From the NCBI RefSeq assembly GCF_003013695.1, contig NZ_CP027792.1:1694501-1758500 (forward strand): a stretch of 64,000 nucleotides of DNA. The letters are read 5' to 3'. Below the pieces are notes generated by a model that searched no databases, was not told the DNA's origin, and worked only from the letters and a program-made list of their open reading frames with translations. How positions within the stretch are numbered: position 1 is the first letter of the stretch; every line of letters starts with the position of its first letter. The DNA is from Pulveribacter suum. GTDB lineage: Bacteria; Pseudomonadota; Gammaproteobacteria; Burkholderiales; Burkholderiaceae_C. Below are positions 1 through 7,500 of this stretch, one piece after another. The translations under genes and the position numbers were made by a program.

Positions 1-2
1 AC

Positions 3-326
3 CTGGTCGGCGGGCATTTCACCGACCCGGCGATTCAGGAAGCCATCGGCCGGCGCGTGCCCGCCATGCCCGACTACATCTACCTGCTCAACATCCTGCA
101 CGCGCGCGGCATCCACCCGCAGCTGTCGTACCTGGCGCAGGAGAGCCGCCTGGCCGGCGCCGTGGACTTCGACGACTTCGCGCGCCGCGTCGCCTGGTCC
201 ATGGGCGGGCTGGACGAGGCGGAGACCGCCCGCCTGCGCGGCTGGTACGCGCAGGCCACCCCGGCCCAGCGCGAGGGCGCGCCGATGCGCTGGGCCTTCA
301 TCTCCTGGGAGACCGCGCCATGCTGA
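3..326 (+). CDS. Class I SAM-dependent methyltransferase, C-terminal part (5' end outside window)
   Basis: The open frame runs in from the left edge with no stop and ends at a TGA that overlaps the next gene. Only about 107 C-terminal residues are visible, so the SAM-binding glycine loop cannot be checked. What can be seen resembles the C-terminal lid region of small UbiE-like methyltransferases, including the final WAFISWET segment. The downstream DUF364, ModA-like, ModB-like and ModD genes follow with overlapping stop and start codons. This suggests the methyltransferase modifies something used in the same metal or oxyanion pathway. The substrate is unknown, and the family call rests on the tail and the context. 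Confidence 0.55.
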   Translation: MVGGHFTDPAIQEAIGRRVPAMPDYIYLLNILHARGIHPQLSYLAQESRLAGAVDFDDFARRVAWSMGGLDEAETARLRGWYAQATPAQREGAPMRWAFISWETAPC

Positions 327-1216
327 CCACCGCTGTCCCCGCCCCGGTGCCGCCGGCCCGCCCCGGCCGCATCGCGCAGGGCCGGGCCGCCACGGCCGGC
401 GCGCTGCTAGCCGAGCTGCATGCCGACGTGGAGCAGCACCTGGGTGACACGCTGGCGCGGCGGCGGCTGGCGCGCGCCGTGCTGGGCGTATTTTTCACCG
501 GCGTGCAGCTGGACAACGGCGTCGGCGGCCTGGCTGCCACGCCGATCCAGGACATTCCGGCGGCCGTGTGCTGCCCCAGCTCCGCCCTGGCCATGCCCAC
601 GCCCGGGCGCCTGGCCGGCCGGCCGGTGGCCGAGGTGCTGCAGGACCTGCAGCACACCCAGCCGCTGCGCCGCGCCCTGGCCATCGCCACGCTGAACGCG
701 CTGGCCGAGACCCTGTGGCGCCAGGGTGGCGCGCCCGCCGGCGCGCGCGTGGTCGAGGGCGATGGCTTCGACGCCCTGGCCATCGCGCCGGGCGAGCAGG
801 TGGTGGTGGTCGGCGCCTTCGGGCCGTATCTGCGCGCGCTGCGCCAGCGGGGCCAGCCATACCACGTCGTCGAGCGCGACCCGGCCACGCTGCGGCTGCA
901 GGAGCTGCCGCACTTCGTGCCCGCCGGCCGCGTGGCAGAGGTGCTGCCGCAGGCCGACGTGCTGCTGACCACCGCCACCACGCTCACCAACGGCACCCTG
1001 GAAGGCCTGCTGGCGCTGCTGCGCCCAGGGGCGCGCGCCGCCGTGGTCGGGCCCACCGCCACGCTGCGCCTGGCGCCCTTCGCGCGCCGCGGCGCCACGG
1101 TGGTCGGCGGCACGCGCGTACTGGACGCCCGCGCCATGCTGGATTTGCTGGCCGAGGGCGCGTCGGGCTACCACCTGTTCGGCCGCTCGGTGCAGCGCGT
1201 GTGCCTGTGCAGCTGA
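320..1216 (+). CDS. DUF4213/DUF364 (putative heavy-metal chelation) family protein
   Basis: The 298-residue product has the two-part layout of this family. An N-terminal DUF4213-like portion contains FFTGVQLDNGVGGLAATP near residues 57-75. A C-terminal Rossmann-like DUF364 portion contains VVVVGAFGPYLRALR near residues 160-175 and VVERDP just after. The family is annotated as putative heavy-metal chelating, from structural work on other members. The start codon lies inside the stop of the preceding gene (ATGCTGA), which implies translational coupling. A 44 nt gap separates it from the ModA-like gene. Its job here is inferred: possibly metal binding or sensing linked to the molybdate-type transporter. 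Several cysteines are present (a CC pair near residue 84 and CLC at the end), but I do not claim they are ligands. Confidence 0.75.
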   Translation: MLTTAVPAPVPPARPGRIAQGRAATAGALLAELHADVEQHLGDTLARRRLARAVLGVFFTGVQLDNGVGGLAATPIQDIPAAVCCPSSALAMPTPGRLAGRPVAEVLQDLQHTQPLRRALAIATLNALAETLWRQGGAPAGARVVEGDGFDALAIAPGEQVVVVGAFGPYLRALRQRGQPYHVVERDPATLRLQELPHFVPAGRVAEVLPQADVLLTTATTLTNGTLEGLLALLRPGARAAVVGPTATLRLAPFARRGATVVGGTRVLDARAMLDLLAEGASGYHLFGRSVQRVCLCS

Positions 1217-1260
1217 CCGCCCCGTTTCTCTTTCCTTCACTTTCATCGGAGCGTATTTCC

Positions 1261-1989
1261 ATGATGCGACGTCTGTTCCTGGCCTGTGCGGCCGTTCTGT
1301 GCGCGGCGCCCGCCTGGTCCGCCGGCGAGGGCGACAGCCTGCTGGTGGCCGCCGGCGCCGGCTACCGCCGGCCGGTGCTGCAGCTGCTGGAGGATTTCTC
1401 CCGGACCAGCGGCATCCGCGCCGAGGCCAGCTTCGGCAACATGAAACAGGTCGAAACCCAGGCGCGGCAGAACCCGGACATCGCCCTGTTGATCGGTGAC
1501 AAGGCCTTCCTGGAGCCCATGGGCCTGGCCGAGCGCTTCGAGCTGCTGGGCAAGGGCCGGCTGGTGCTGGTCACGCGCAAGGGCCTGGAGCTGAAAGAAG
1601 TGGCGGATCTGCGCGATCCGCGCTTTGCCCGCATCGCGCTGCCCGACCGCACCAAGGCGGTGTATGGCAACGCCGCCAGCACCTGCCTGCAGCGCACCGG
1701 CCTGGCCGAGCCGCTGGCGGCGCGCCTGCTGGAGGTGGCCACCGTGCCCCAGGTCGGCGCCTACGTCGCCACTGGCGAGGTAGACGCGGGCTTTGTCAAC
1801 GTCACCGAGGGCCAGGCGCTGCAGGGCCGCATCGGCACGCTGATCGAGGCGCCGCAGCACTGCTACGCGCCCATCGAGCTGAGCGCCGGCGTGCTCAAGG
1901 GGCGCGGCGACGTGCCGGCGGTGCGCGCCTTCGTCGAGTACCTGACCTCACCCGCGGCGCGCGCGGTGCTGCAGCGCCACGGCATGTGA
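1261..1989 (+). CDS. ModA-like periplasmic substrate-binding protein of an ABC importer
   Basis: The 242-residue product begins with a signal peptide (MMRRLFLACAAVLCAAPAWSA). A short type II periplasmic-binding fold of the molybdate/tungstate ModA class follows, seen in LLVAAGAGYRRPVLQLLEDF, SGIRAEASFGNM and GEVDAGFVNV. It is at the short end of the ModA size range. The start is taken at ATG 1261, because the open frame upstream overlaps the DUF364 gene and lacks a signal peptide. The stop overlaps the permease start (GTGA). No ATP-binding subunit gene follows, so it may lie upstream of the window. The ligand could be molybdate, tungstate or another oxyanion. The cluster, not a diagnostic residue, suggests molybdate. 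Confidence 0.75.
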   Translation: MMRRLFLACAAVLCAAPAWSAGEGDSLLVAAGAGYRRPVLQLLEDFSRTSGIRAEASFGNMKQVETQARQNPDIALLIGDKAFLEPMGLAERFELLGKGRLVLVTRKGLELKEVADLRDPRFARIALPDRTKAVYGNAASTCLQRTGLAEPLAARLLEVATVPQVGAYVATGEVDAGFVNVTEGQALQGRIGTLIEAPQHCYAPIELSAGVLKGRGDVPAVRAFVEYLTSPAARAVLQRHGM

Positions 1990-2654
1990 GCGTGCTGGCC
2001 GCTTGCCAGGGCAACGCCCTCGGGCTCACGGCGCAGGTACTGGCCTGGGCTTTGGCCCTGCACCTGACGCTGGGCACGCTGCTGGCCTGGCTGCTGGCGC
2101 GCCGGCCGTTTGCCGGGCGCGCGGTGCTGGACGCGCTGGTCACGCTGCCGCTGGTCTTTCCGCCCATCGTGCTGGGCTATGGCCTGCTGCTGGCGCTGGG
2201 GCGCGAGGGCTGGCTGGCGGCCTGGCTGCCGGCGGCGCTGCGGCCGCACATCGTGTTCTCGCAGACCGGGCTGGTGATTGCGGCCTTCGTGGCCGGGTTG
2301 CCGCTGATGGTCAAGCCGGCGCAGGCGGCGTTCGCCGGCGTCGCGCCGCGCCTGCGCGAGGCGGCCGCGCTGCTGGGCCACCGGCCGTGGGCCGTGTTCT
2401 GGCGCATCGACGTGCCGCTGGCGCGCCGCGGCGTGGCGGCCGGGCTGGTGCTGGCGCTGGGGCGCGGGCTGGGCGAAGTCGGCCTGTCGCTGATGCTGGG
2501 CGGCAACATCGCCGGGCGCACCGAGACGCTGTCGCTGGCCATCTACAACCACGTCATGGACGGCAACCTGGCCTGCGCCAACGGGCTGTCCCTGCTGCTG
2601 GGCGCGGTGGCGCTGGCGGCTTTCTTCATTCTTCGCCGCTGGGGGGCGCTGTGA
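1986..2654 (+). CDS. ModB-like ABC transporter permease
   Basis: This 222-residue inner-membrane protein has about five hydrophobic segments. It carries the cytoplasmic EAA loop typical of ModB and CysT permeases (EAAALLGHRPWAVFWRIDVP, about residues 124-143), which docks the ATPase. The segment LGRGLGEVGLSLMLGGNIAGRTETLSLAIYN near the end is characteristic of the molybdate permease family. Translation probably starts at GTG 1986, overlapping the receptor gene stop, and the gene ends in another GTGA overlap with modD. The permease and receptor form an importer that still needs an ATPase not seen in this window. Confidence 0.8.
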   Translation: MSVLAACQGNALGLTAQVLAWALALHLTLGTLLAWLLARRPFAGRAVLDALVTLPLVFPPIVLGYGLLLALGREGWLAAWLPAALRPHIVFSQTGLVIAAFVAGLPLMVKPAQAAFAGVAPRLREAAALLGHRPWAVFWRIDVPLARRGVAAGLVLALGRGLGEVGLSLMLGGNIAGRTETLSLAIYNHVMDGNLACANGLSLLLGAVALAAFFILRRWGAL

Positions 2655-3517
2655 GTCTGCATTCCGTTTTTTTCGACCAGGCCAGCATCGACGCGTGGAT
2701 CGCCGAGGACGCGCCGCTGCTGGACCTGACCACGCACCTGTTGGCGGTGGGCGCCGCGCACGCCCGCATCGAGTGGCGCGTGCGCGGCCCCAGTGTCGCC
2801 GCCTGCACCGAGGAGGCCGCGCGCGTCGTGCAGACCTGCGGCGGGCATGTCGAGCAGATCGTCGCCAGCGGCTCGGCGCTGGTTGATGGCGACCTGCTGC
2901 TGTCCGCCACCGGCGCCGCCAGCGGCCTGCTGCGTGCCTGGAAGGTAGCGCAAAACCTGCTGGAATACGCCTGCGGCGTGGCCCACGCCACGCAGCGCAT
3001 GGTGCAGGCCGTGCAGGCAGCCGACCCGCGCGTGGCGGTGCTGACCACGCGCAAGCACGCGCCGGGCCTGCGCCGCATCGCCTTGAAGGCGACGCTCGCC
3101 GGCGGGGCCTTCCCGCACCGCCTGGGCGTGGGCGAGACGGTGCTGGTCTTCGGCCAGCATCGGGCGCTGCTGGAGGCCGGCTGGCAGGGCCTGGCGGCGC
3201 GGCTGGACCGGGTGGCGCCGGCGCTGGCCGAGAAGCACTGCGTGATCGAGGCGCACAGCCTGGAGGAGGCGCTGCAGGCAGCGTCCGCCGGCGCCGACGT
3301 GGTGCAGTTCGACAAGGCCACGCCGCAGCAGCTGCGCGCCTGGTGCCCGCCACTGCGCGCCCAGCACCCGGCGCTCGGCATCCTGGCGGCCGGCGGCATC
3401 CGGCCGGACAACGCGGCCGACTACGCTGCCACGGGCGTCGACGCGCTGGTCACCAGCAGCCTGCACCATGCGCCTCCTGCCGATGTGTCGGTACGGGTCG
3501 CGAGGGCAGGGCGGTGA
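2651..3517 (+). CDS. modD: ModD, quinolinate phosphoribosyltransferase-like protein of molybdenum loci
   Basis: The 288-residue product is homologous to NadC (quinolinate phosphoribosyltransferase). It has the N-terminal mixed domain and the alpha/beta barrel with TTRKHAPGLRRIALKA followed by GGAFPHRLGVGETVLVFGQH. Where NadC enzymes have DTRKT and KDNH motifs, this protein has TTRKH and FGQH, the pattern I know from ModD. The substrate is therefore probably not quinolinate. The C-terminal barrel strand GILAAGGIRPDNAADY is intact. It starts at GTG 2651, overlapping the permease stop. No enzymatic role of ModD is established to my knowledge. Its place among a methyltransferase, a DUF364 protein and an oxyanion importer is its best functional clue. 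Confidence 0.85.
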   Translation: MSLHSVFFDQASIDAWIAEDAPLLDLTTHLLAVGAAHARIEWRVRGPSVAACTEEAARVVQTCGGHVEQIVASGSALVDGDLLLSATGAASGLLRAWKVAQNLLEYACGVAHATQRMVQAVQAADPRVAVLTTRKHAPGLRRIALKATLAGGAFPHRLGVGETVLVFGQHRALLEAGWQGLAARLDRVAPALAEKHCVIEAHSLEEALQAASAGADVVQFDKATPQQLRAWCPPLRAQHPALGILAAGGIRPDNAADYAATGVDALVTSSLHHAPPADVSVRVARAGR

Positions 3518-3594
3518 GCCGCCAGGCATCACGCCAGTGACTCTGGAACAATTCTTCTCGATTGGCGACTTCTTCTTTCTCAACAAGGACTTCC

Positions 3595-4026
3595 ATGCTC
3601 AAAAGCAGCGCTCGCAACCAGTTCTCCGGCCACATCTCCCGTGTGGTTCCGGGGGCCGTGAATGACGAAATCGAGATCGACGTCCCCGGGCTGGGGCCGG
3701 TGGTGGCCATCGTCACGCACGGCAGCGCCAGCGCCATGGGGCTGAAAGAGGGCGCTTCGGCCGTTGCGCTGATCAAGGCGTCTTCAGTGATCCTGGTCGC
3801 GCAGGACCAGGGTATGCGGTTTTCCGCGCGCAATCATCTGCAGGGCCGCGTGGCGCGCGTGACGCCAGGCGCCGTCAATACCGAAGTGGTGCTCGAAGCC
3901 GCAGGGGGCGCCAGCGTGGTGGCCATCGTCACCAACGAGAGCGCCCAGAACCTTCAGCTGGCCGAAGGCAAGCAGGCAGGCGCGCTGTTCAAGGCATCAA
4001 GCGTCATCGTGGGTGTGCCGGCCTGA
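3595..4026 (+). CDS. mop: Molybdenum-pterin binding protein with two TOBE (Mop) domains
   Basis: The 143-residue cytoplasmic protein is made of two tandem Mop/TOBE repeats. Each repeat has the signature SARNQFSGHISRVVPGAVNDEI (first) or SARNHLQGRVARVTPGAVNTEV (second) and ends in a (F/I)KASSVI segment. Such proteins bind molybdate or tungstate oxyanions as oligomers and serve for storage, homeostasis or sensing. The start at ATG 3595 has a good AAGGA ribosome-binding site seven bases upstream. The open frame continues slightly upstream, but without a better signal. It lies 77 bases after modD on the same strand and is consistent with molybdate being the metal handled by this locus. Confidence 0.9.
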   Translation: MLKSSARNQFSGHISRVVPGAVNDEIEIDVPGLGPVVAIVTHGSASAMGLKEGASAVALIKASSVILVAQDQGMRFSARNHLQGRVARVTPGAVNTEVVLEAAGGASVVAIVTNESAQNLQLAEGKQAGALFKASSVIVGVPA

Positions 4027-4045
4027 GGGTGCCAGGCCCGCAGCG

Positions 4046-4705
4046 TCAGAATTTCGCGCGGTAGTACACCATCGGCCCGCCGCGGCGGGCGCGCAGCAGC
4101 AGCTTGGCGTCGCCCTGCAGCTGCACGCCGATGGCGCCGAACTCGGGCACCACGCCGCCGGTGCGCGAGGCCTTCCACTGCACCTCCACCCGCGTGCCCA
4201 CGCTGGCCGGCTCGCGCGACCAGATCATGCCCTGTGCGTCGTGGGCGGCGAATTGCTGGGGGGTGCGCGCCCAGGCGTGTACATCCAGGTGCACGCGCTG
4301 CTCCAGGCGTGAGCGCAGGCGCACGCCAAGGTCGTAGGCCAGGGGCGACGATGCGGCGCTGGCGAAAGGCCTGGCAGACAGCAGGCCCAGAGTCAGGCCC
4401 ATCCTCGAGGGCTTGTCAGGAGTCAGCCAGCCAGTCACGTCGCTGTAGTGCGCGCCTTCCATGGAGGGGCGCGCCGGCGCATCGGTGAACAGGGGTGCCT
4501 CCTCGCTGCGCAGCGTCACGATCTTGCCGGCCGCGCCGGGGCCGTGTGCGCCGCCCTGTTCGGCCAGCGCGGTGGCCGCGTGATCGGCCAGGGAGTCCTG
4601 CGCCAGGGCGTGGCCGCTCATGAGGCAGGCCAACAAGGCAAACGTGGCAGTGCGCGCCCTGCGGCGGCGCAGAAGGTCAGCGAAGTTGGTCAGGCGCGAA
4701 GGCAT
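4046..4705 (-). CDS. Exported protein of unknown function
   Basis: The 219-residue product has a twin-arginine-rich N-terminus and a hydrophobic signal segment ending in GHALAQ. A mature region follows that is rich in small residues and short beta-like stretches (YDLGVRLRSRLEQRVHLDVHAW, VYYRAKF at the end). The final aromatic residue and alternating pattern are compatible with an outer-membrane or periplasmic beta protein, but I recognise no family. I chose ATG 4705. A TTG 39 bases further upstream would add an unlikely extension before the signal peptide. It converges on mop. Function unknown. Confidence 0.6.
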   Translation of the reverse strand: MPSRLTNFADLLRRRRARTATFALLACLMSGHALAQDSLADHAATALAEQGGAHGPGAAGKIVTLRSEEAPLFTDAPARPSMEGAHYSDVTGWLTPDKPSRMGLTLGLLSARPFASAASSPLAYDLGVRLRSRLEQRVHLDVHAWARTPQQFAAHDAQGMIWSREPASVGTRVEVQWKASRTGGVVPEFGAIGVQLQGDAKLLLRARRGGPMVYYRAKF

Positions 4706-4858
4706 GGCGGCACCCAATTGGGTCAGCAAGAAAAGCTGGCTCAAAGTATGGGCGGCGCCCTGCGCCGGTGCATTGCCGATTGCCCTGACAGCGTGTCAGA
4801 CGAAAGCGCTCGGCTTTCGGGACGATGGAGCGAAAAGGGGAGGGAGAGAGAAAAGAGA

Positions 4859-4958
4859 GGTGACGAGCCTTACCCCCGGCACTGGCTCCACGGTTAGGGC
4901 TGCTTGGTTCCCCACCTGACCCGGTTGGCCGCTTCCCCATGCGGGGAGGCCCGTCACC
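4859..4958 (-). ncRNA. ffs: 4.5S RNA of the signal recognition particle
   Basis: Read on the minus strand, the roughly 100-base transcript closes on itself through GGTGACG at the 5' end and CGTCACC at the 3' end. It carries the conserved apical core CGGGTCAGGTGGGGAACCAA followed by GCAGCCC, which is the Ffh-binding internal loop and tetraloop region of the small bacterial SRP RNA. It lies divergently upstream of dnaX, an arrangement I know from other betaproteobacteria. The minus strand beyond the 3' end is pyrimidine-rich (TCTCTTTTCTCTC) and may serve as terminator. Ends are inferred from the terminal pairing and may be off by a few bases. Confidence 0.93.
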
Positions 4959-4962
4959 GGCG

Positions 4963-4968
4963 ATTGTA
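4963..4968 (-). promoter_or_regulatory. Probable -10 element of the SRP RNA promoter
   Basis: On the minus strand the hexamer TACAAT ends four bases before the first base of the predicted 4.5S RNA. This fits a sigma-70 -10 box. No convincing -35 hexamer is seen 17 bases further out. The site sits only about 50 bases from the dnaX start codon, so the two divergent promoters must share this short region. Confidence 0.5.
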
Positions 4969-5019
4969 CCCGTCCCGGCGAGGCTGCGAGACTGGACGGG
5001 CCACATAGAATCGCACTCC

Positions 5020-6900
5020 ATGTCGTACCTCGTGCTTGCCCGCAAATACCGTCCCAGGACCTTCTCCGAGATGGTGGGCCAGGAGCACGTGGTGCAGGCG
5101 CTGACCAACGCGCTGACCCAGCAGCGGCTGCACCACGCCTACCTCTTTACCGGCACGCGCGGCGTGGGCAAGACCACCGTCTCGCGCATCCTTGCCAAGT
5201 CGCTCAACTGCCAGGGGCCGGACGGGCAGGGCGGCATCACCGCCACGCCTTGCGGCGTGTGCCCGGCCTGCACGGCTATCGACGCCGGCCGTTTTCCCGA
5301 CTACACCGAGCTGGATGCGGCGTCCAACCGCGGCGTGGACGAGGTGCAGGGCCTGCTGGAGCAGGCGGTGTACAAGCCGGTGCAGGGGCGCTTCAAGGTC
5401 TTCATGATCGACGAAGTGCACATGCTCACCAACACGGCGTTCAACGCCATGCTCAAGACGCTGGAAGAGCCGCCCGAGTACCTGAAGTTCGTGCTGGCCA
5501 CGACCGATCCGCAGAAGGTGCCGGTCACCGTGCTCTCGCGCTGCCTGCAGTTCAACCTGCGCCCCATGGCGCCCGAGGTGGTGCTGGAGCACCTGGGCCA
5601 CGTGCTGGGCGCCGAGGGCATCGCCGCCGAGCCGCAGGCGCTGCGCCTGCTGTCGCGCGCTGCGCGCGGCTCCATGCGCGACGCGCTGTCGCTGACCGAC
5701 CAGGCGATTGCCTTCGGTGGCGGCCAGCTGCAGGAAGCCGCGGTGCGCCAGATGCTGGGCAGCGTGGACCGCAGCCACGTCTTCGCGCTGATCGAGGCGC
5801 TCGCGCGCAGCGATGGCCAGGCCGTGCTGCACACCTGCGAAGTGCTGCGCATGCACGGCCTGTCGGCGGCCAGCACGCTGGAGGAGATGAGCGCCGTGCT
5901 GCAGCGCATGGCCGTGCTGCAGGCCGTGCCCCAAAGGGCTGCCCAGGCCGATCCCAGCGACCCGGACGCCCCCGAGATCGCCCGCCTGGCCGCCCTGCTG
6001 CCGGCCGACGAGACGCAGCTGCTCTACAGCATCTGCCTGCACGGGCGCACCGAGCTGGGCCTGGCGCCGGACGAGTACGCCGCGCTGACCATGGCGCTGC
6101 TGCGACTGCTGGCCTTCAAGCCCGCCCAGGGCCCGGGGCAGTCAACGCCGCAGCCCGGCCCGGCTGAAAAAAAAACTCTGAGCCCCGCGCCGGCTGAGCC
6201 GGCCCCCAGTGCGGCGCCGGCACGGCCGGCCGCGCCCATGCAGGCGCCCCCCGCTGCTGCGCCCGCCCCCGCCGCCCCGGCGCCCCGGCCCGAGCCGTCC
6301 CAGGCTCTGCCACCCGCCGACGCGCACCCGGCTGTGCGCCTGCCCGTGCGGGCTCCGGAAGAAATTGGACGAAAACAGGCTCCAACGCCCGCCAGTACTG
6401 CGCAAGCAGCTACGGAAACCGTAGCGGTTCCGGTGCGCACCGCACCCGAACCGGGCGCCCGCACCCAGCCCCTGCGGGGCGCCGGTGGCCTGCCGGCGTC
6501 CGAGCCGCTGGTGCGCACCGAGGAGGGCGATGTCTGGCACGCCACGGTGCAGCGCCTGGTCGAAGACGGCGCCATTACTGCACTGCCGCGCGAGCTGGCG
6601 CTGCAGTCGCAGCTGATCGCCCGCGACGGCGAGCACTGGCTGCTGCGCATCGAGCGCGAGTCGCTGAACCAGGGCGCCGCGCACGAGCGCCTGCGCGCCG
6701 CGCTGGAGGCTGCCGGCTGCGCCAGGCAGATCAGCGTCGAGGTGGGCCGCATCAGCGACAGCCCGGCGCGGCGCAACGCCCACGCCGCCACCGAACGCCA
6801 GCGGCGCGCCGAGGCCATCGTCCACGCCGACCCCTACGTGCAGGACCTGATGCGCGAATTCGGGGCCAAAATCGTGCCGGGCAGCATCCGGCCGGCATAG
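5020..6900 (+). CDS. dnaX: DNA polymerase III subunit tau (and probably gamma)
   Basis: The 626-residue clamp-loader ATPase drives beta-clamp loading and, as tau, links the polymerase cores and helicase. Visible parts are the Walker A GTRGVGKTT with Lys51, a zinc module with Cys64, Cys78, Cys81 and Cys84, the Walker B region IDEVHMLT, and the sensor 1/SRC region ATTDPQKVPVTVLSRC. A proline/alanine-rich linker spans roughly residues 375-490, and the conserved tau C-terminal domain ends in GAKIVPGSI. I chose ATG 5020; an upstream in-frame start would run into the SRP RNA promoter. It is followed by ybaB and recR, the usual order. The linker contains an A9 run able to produce a short gamma form, and a palindromic repeat copy. 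Confidence 0.97.
   Translation: MSYLVLARKYRPRTFSEMVGQEHVVQALTNALTQQRLHHAYLFTGTRGVGKTTVSRILAKSLNCQGPDGQGGITATPCGVCPACTAIDAGRFPDYTELDAASNRGVDEVQGLLEQAVYKPVQGRFKVFMIDEVHMLTNTAFNAMLKTLEEPPEYLKFVLATTDPQKVPVTVLSRCLQFNLRPMAPEVVLEHLGHVLGAEGIAAEPQALRLLSRAARGSMRDALSLTDQAIAFGGGQLQEAAVRQMLGSVDRSHVFALIEALARSDGQAVLHTCEVLRMHGLSAASTLEEMSAVLQRMAVLQAVPQRAAQADPSDPDAPEIARLAALLPADETQLLYSICLHGRTELGLAPDEYAALTMALLRLLAFKPAQGPGQSTPQPGPAEKKTLSPAPAEPAPSAAPARPAAPMQAPPAAAPAPAAPAPRPEPSQALPPADAHPAVRLPVRAPEEIGRKQAPTPASTAQAATETVAVPVRTAPEPGARTQPLRGAGGLPASEPLVRTEEGDVWHATVQRLVEDGAITALPRELALQSQLIARDGEHWLLRIERESLNQGAAHERLRAALEAAGCARQISVEVGRISDSPARRNAHAATERQRRAEAIVHADPYVQDLMREFGAKIVPGSIRPA
6167..6203 (+). promoter_or_regulatory. 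Predicted dnaX frameshift/slippage site (A9 run plus hairpin)
   Basis: Nine consecutive A residues (6167-6175) follow G6166. In the dnaX frame they read GAA AAA AAA ACT, so the heptamer A-AAA-AAA is in the correct phase for ribosomal -1 slippage. The -1 frame reaches TGA at 6195-6197. The +1 frame, which a one-base deletion in the mRNA would create, reaches TGA at 6179-6181. A perfect GCCGGC-TGA-GCCGGC hairpin lies at 6189-6203. Products would be about 386-392 residues, ending just after clamp-loader domain III. In Thermus thermophilus a run of nine A in dnaX is known to cause transcriptional slippage, and in E. coli a related A-rich heptamer drives ribosomal frameshifting. Confidence 0.65.
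6371..6425 (-). repeat. Palindromic repeat P1, copy inside dnaX (defines the family)
   Basis: P1 is a roughly 55 bp element. Written in its + orientation, it has an optional GCTATCGAAAAAA lead, then TAGCTGCTAGCGCTTG, a short spacer (often ACTGG) and CAAGCGCTGGAGCCGATTT. The AGCGCTTG and CAAGCGCT arms are inverted repeats. This copy is inverted and reads GGCTCCAACGCCCGCCAGTA then CGCAAGCAGCTACGGAAACC. It is translated as residues 451-469 of the DnaX linker, in frame and without a stop. Confidence 0.75.
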
Positions 6901-7000
6901 CGCCACGCAGCGCCGCGCGGGCCGCGCCAACAAACCGTAGTCTTTTAGATGTCCCGTTTCGCGGGAAGCCCCTCCACCAAGAAAGCAAAGGATCACCACC

Positions 7001-7333
7001 ATGTTCAACAAGGGACAGCTCGCCGGCCTGATGAAGCAGGCCCAGGCCATGCAGGACAACCTCAAGAAGGCGCAGGACGAGCTGGGCAGCATCGAGGTCG
7101 AAGGCGAGGCCGGCGCCGGCCTGGTCAAGGTGCTGATGACCTGCAAGCACGACGTCAAGCGCGTGACCATCGACCCCAGCCTGCTGGCCGAAGACAAGGA
7201 CATGCTGGAAGACCTGGTGGCGGCCGCCTTTAACGCTGCCGTGCGCCGCGCCGAGGAGACCTCGCAGGAAAAGATGGGCAAGCTCACGGCCGGCATGCCG
7301 GGGCTGCCGCCGGGCATGAAATTCCCGTTTTGA
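7001..7333 (+). CDS. ybaB: YbaB/EbfC family nucleoid-associated protein
   Basis: This 110-residue protein of the YbaB/EbfC family is a dimeric DNA-binding protein associated with the nucleoid and recombinational repair. The typical N-terminal helix ([20 protein letters not shown]) and the core [21 protein letters not shown] are present. The C-terminus [11 protein letters not shown] is the usual short tail. ATG 7001 has an AAAGGA site ten bases upstream. It lies between dnaX and recR, which is its conserved position. Confidence 0.95.
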   Translation: MFNKGQLAGLMKQAQAMQDNLKKAQDELGSIEVEGEAGAGLVKVLMTCKHDVKRVTIDPSLLAEDKDMLEDLVAAAFNAAVRRAEETSQEKMGKLTAGMPGLPPGMKFPF

Positions 7334-7337
7334 GGAC

Positions 7338-7465
7338 ATCCCCCTGAGCGGCTGCGCCGCTTCCCCCTTCTCTCCAATGGCTGCGCCATTCGGGAAGGGG
7401 ACGACGCCACTGGACCGGCGAAGCCGGATCCACGGCGTCTGCTGGCCTGGGGCGTGCCGGTTTTG
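7338..7465. repeat. Stem-loop-rich intergenic element between ybaB and recR
   Basis: This gap is a chain of short palindromes: GAGCGGCTGCGCCGCTT, AATGGCTGCGCCATT and CCGGCGAAGCCGG, with CCCCCTTCTC and GGGAAGGGGAC segments able to pair over a longer range. From memory, sequences of the type CCCCTGAGCGGCTGCGCCGC followed by TTCCCCC recur between genes in Comamonadaceae, but only one copy occurs in this window. Effect on recR expression is unknown. Confidence 0.45.
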
Positions 7466-7500
7466 CGCGTGGCTTTGCATAACGTACCGGGTTTGAAACC

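Noticed and set aside
568..1260. N-terminal extension of the ModA-like receptor frame
   Set aside because: It overlaps the DUF364 gene in another frame and would bury the clear signal peptide at 1261.
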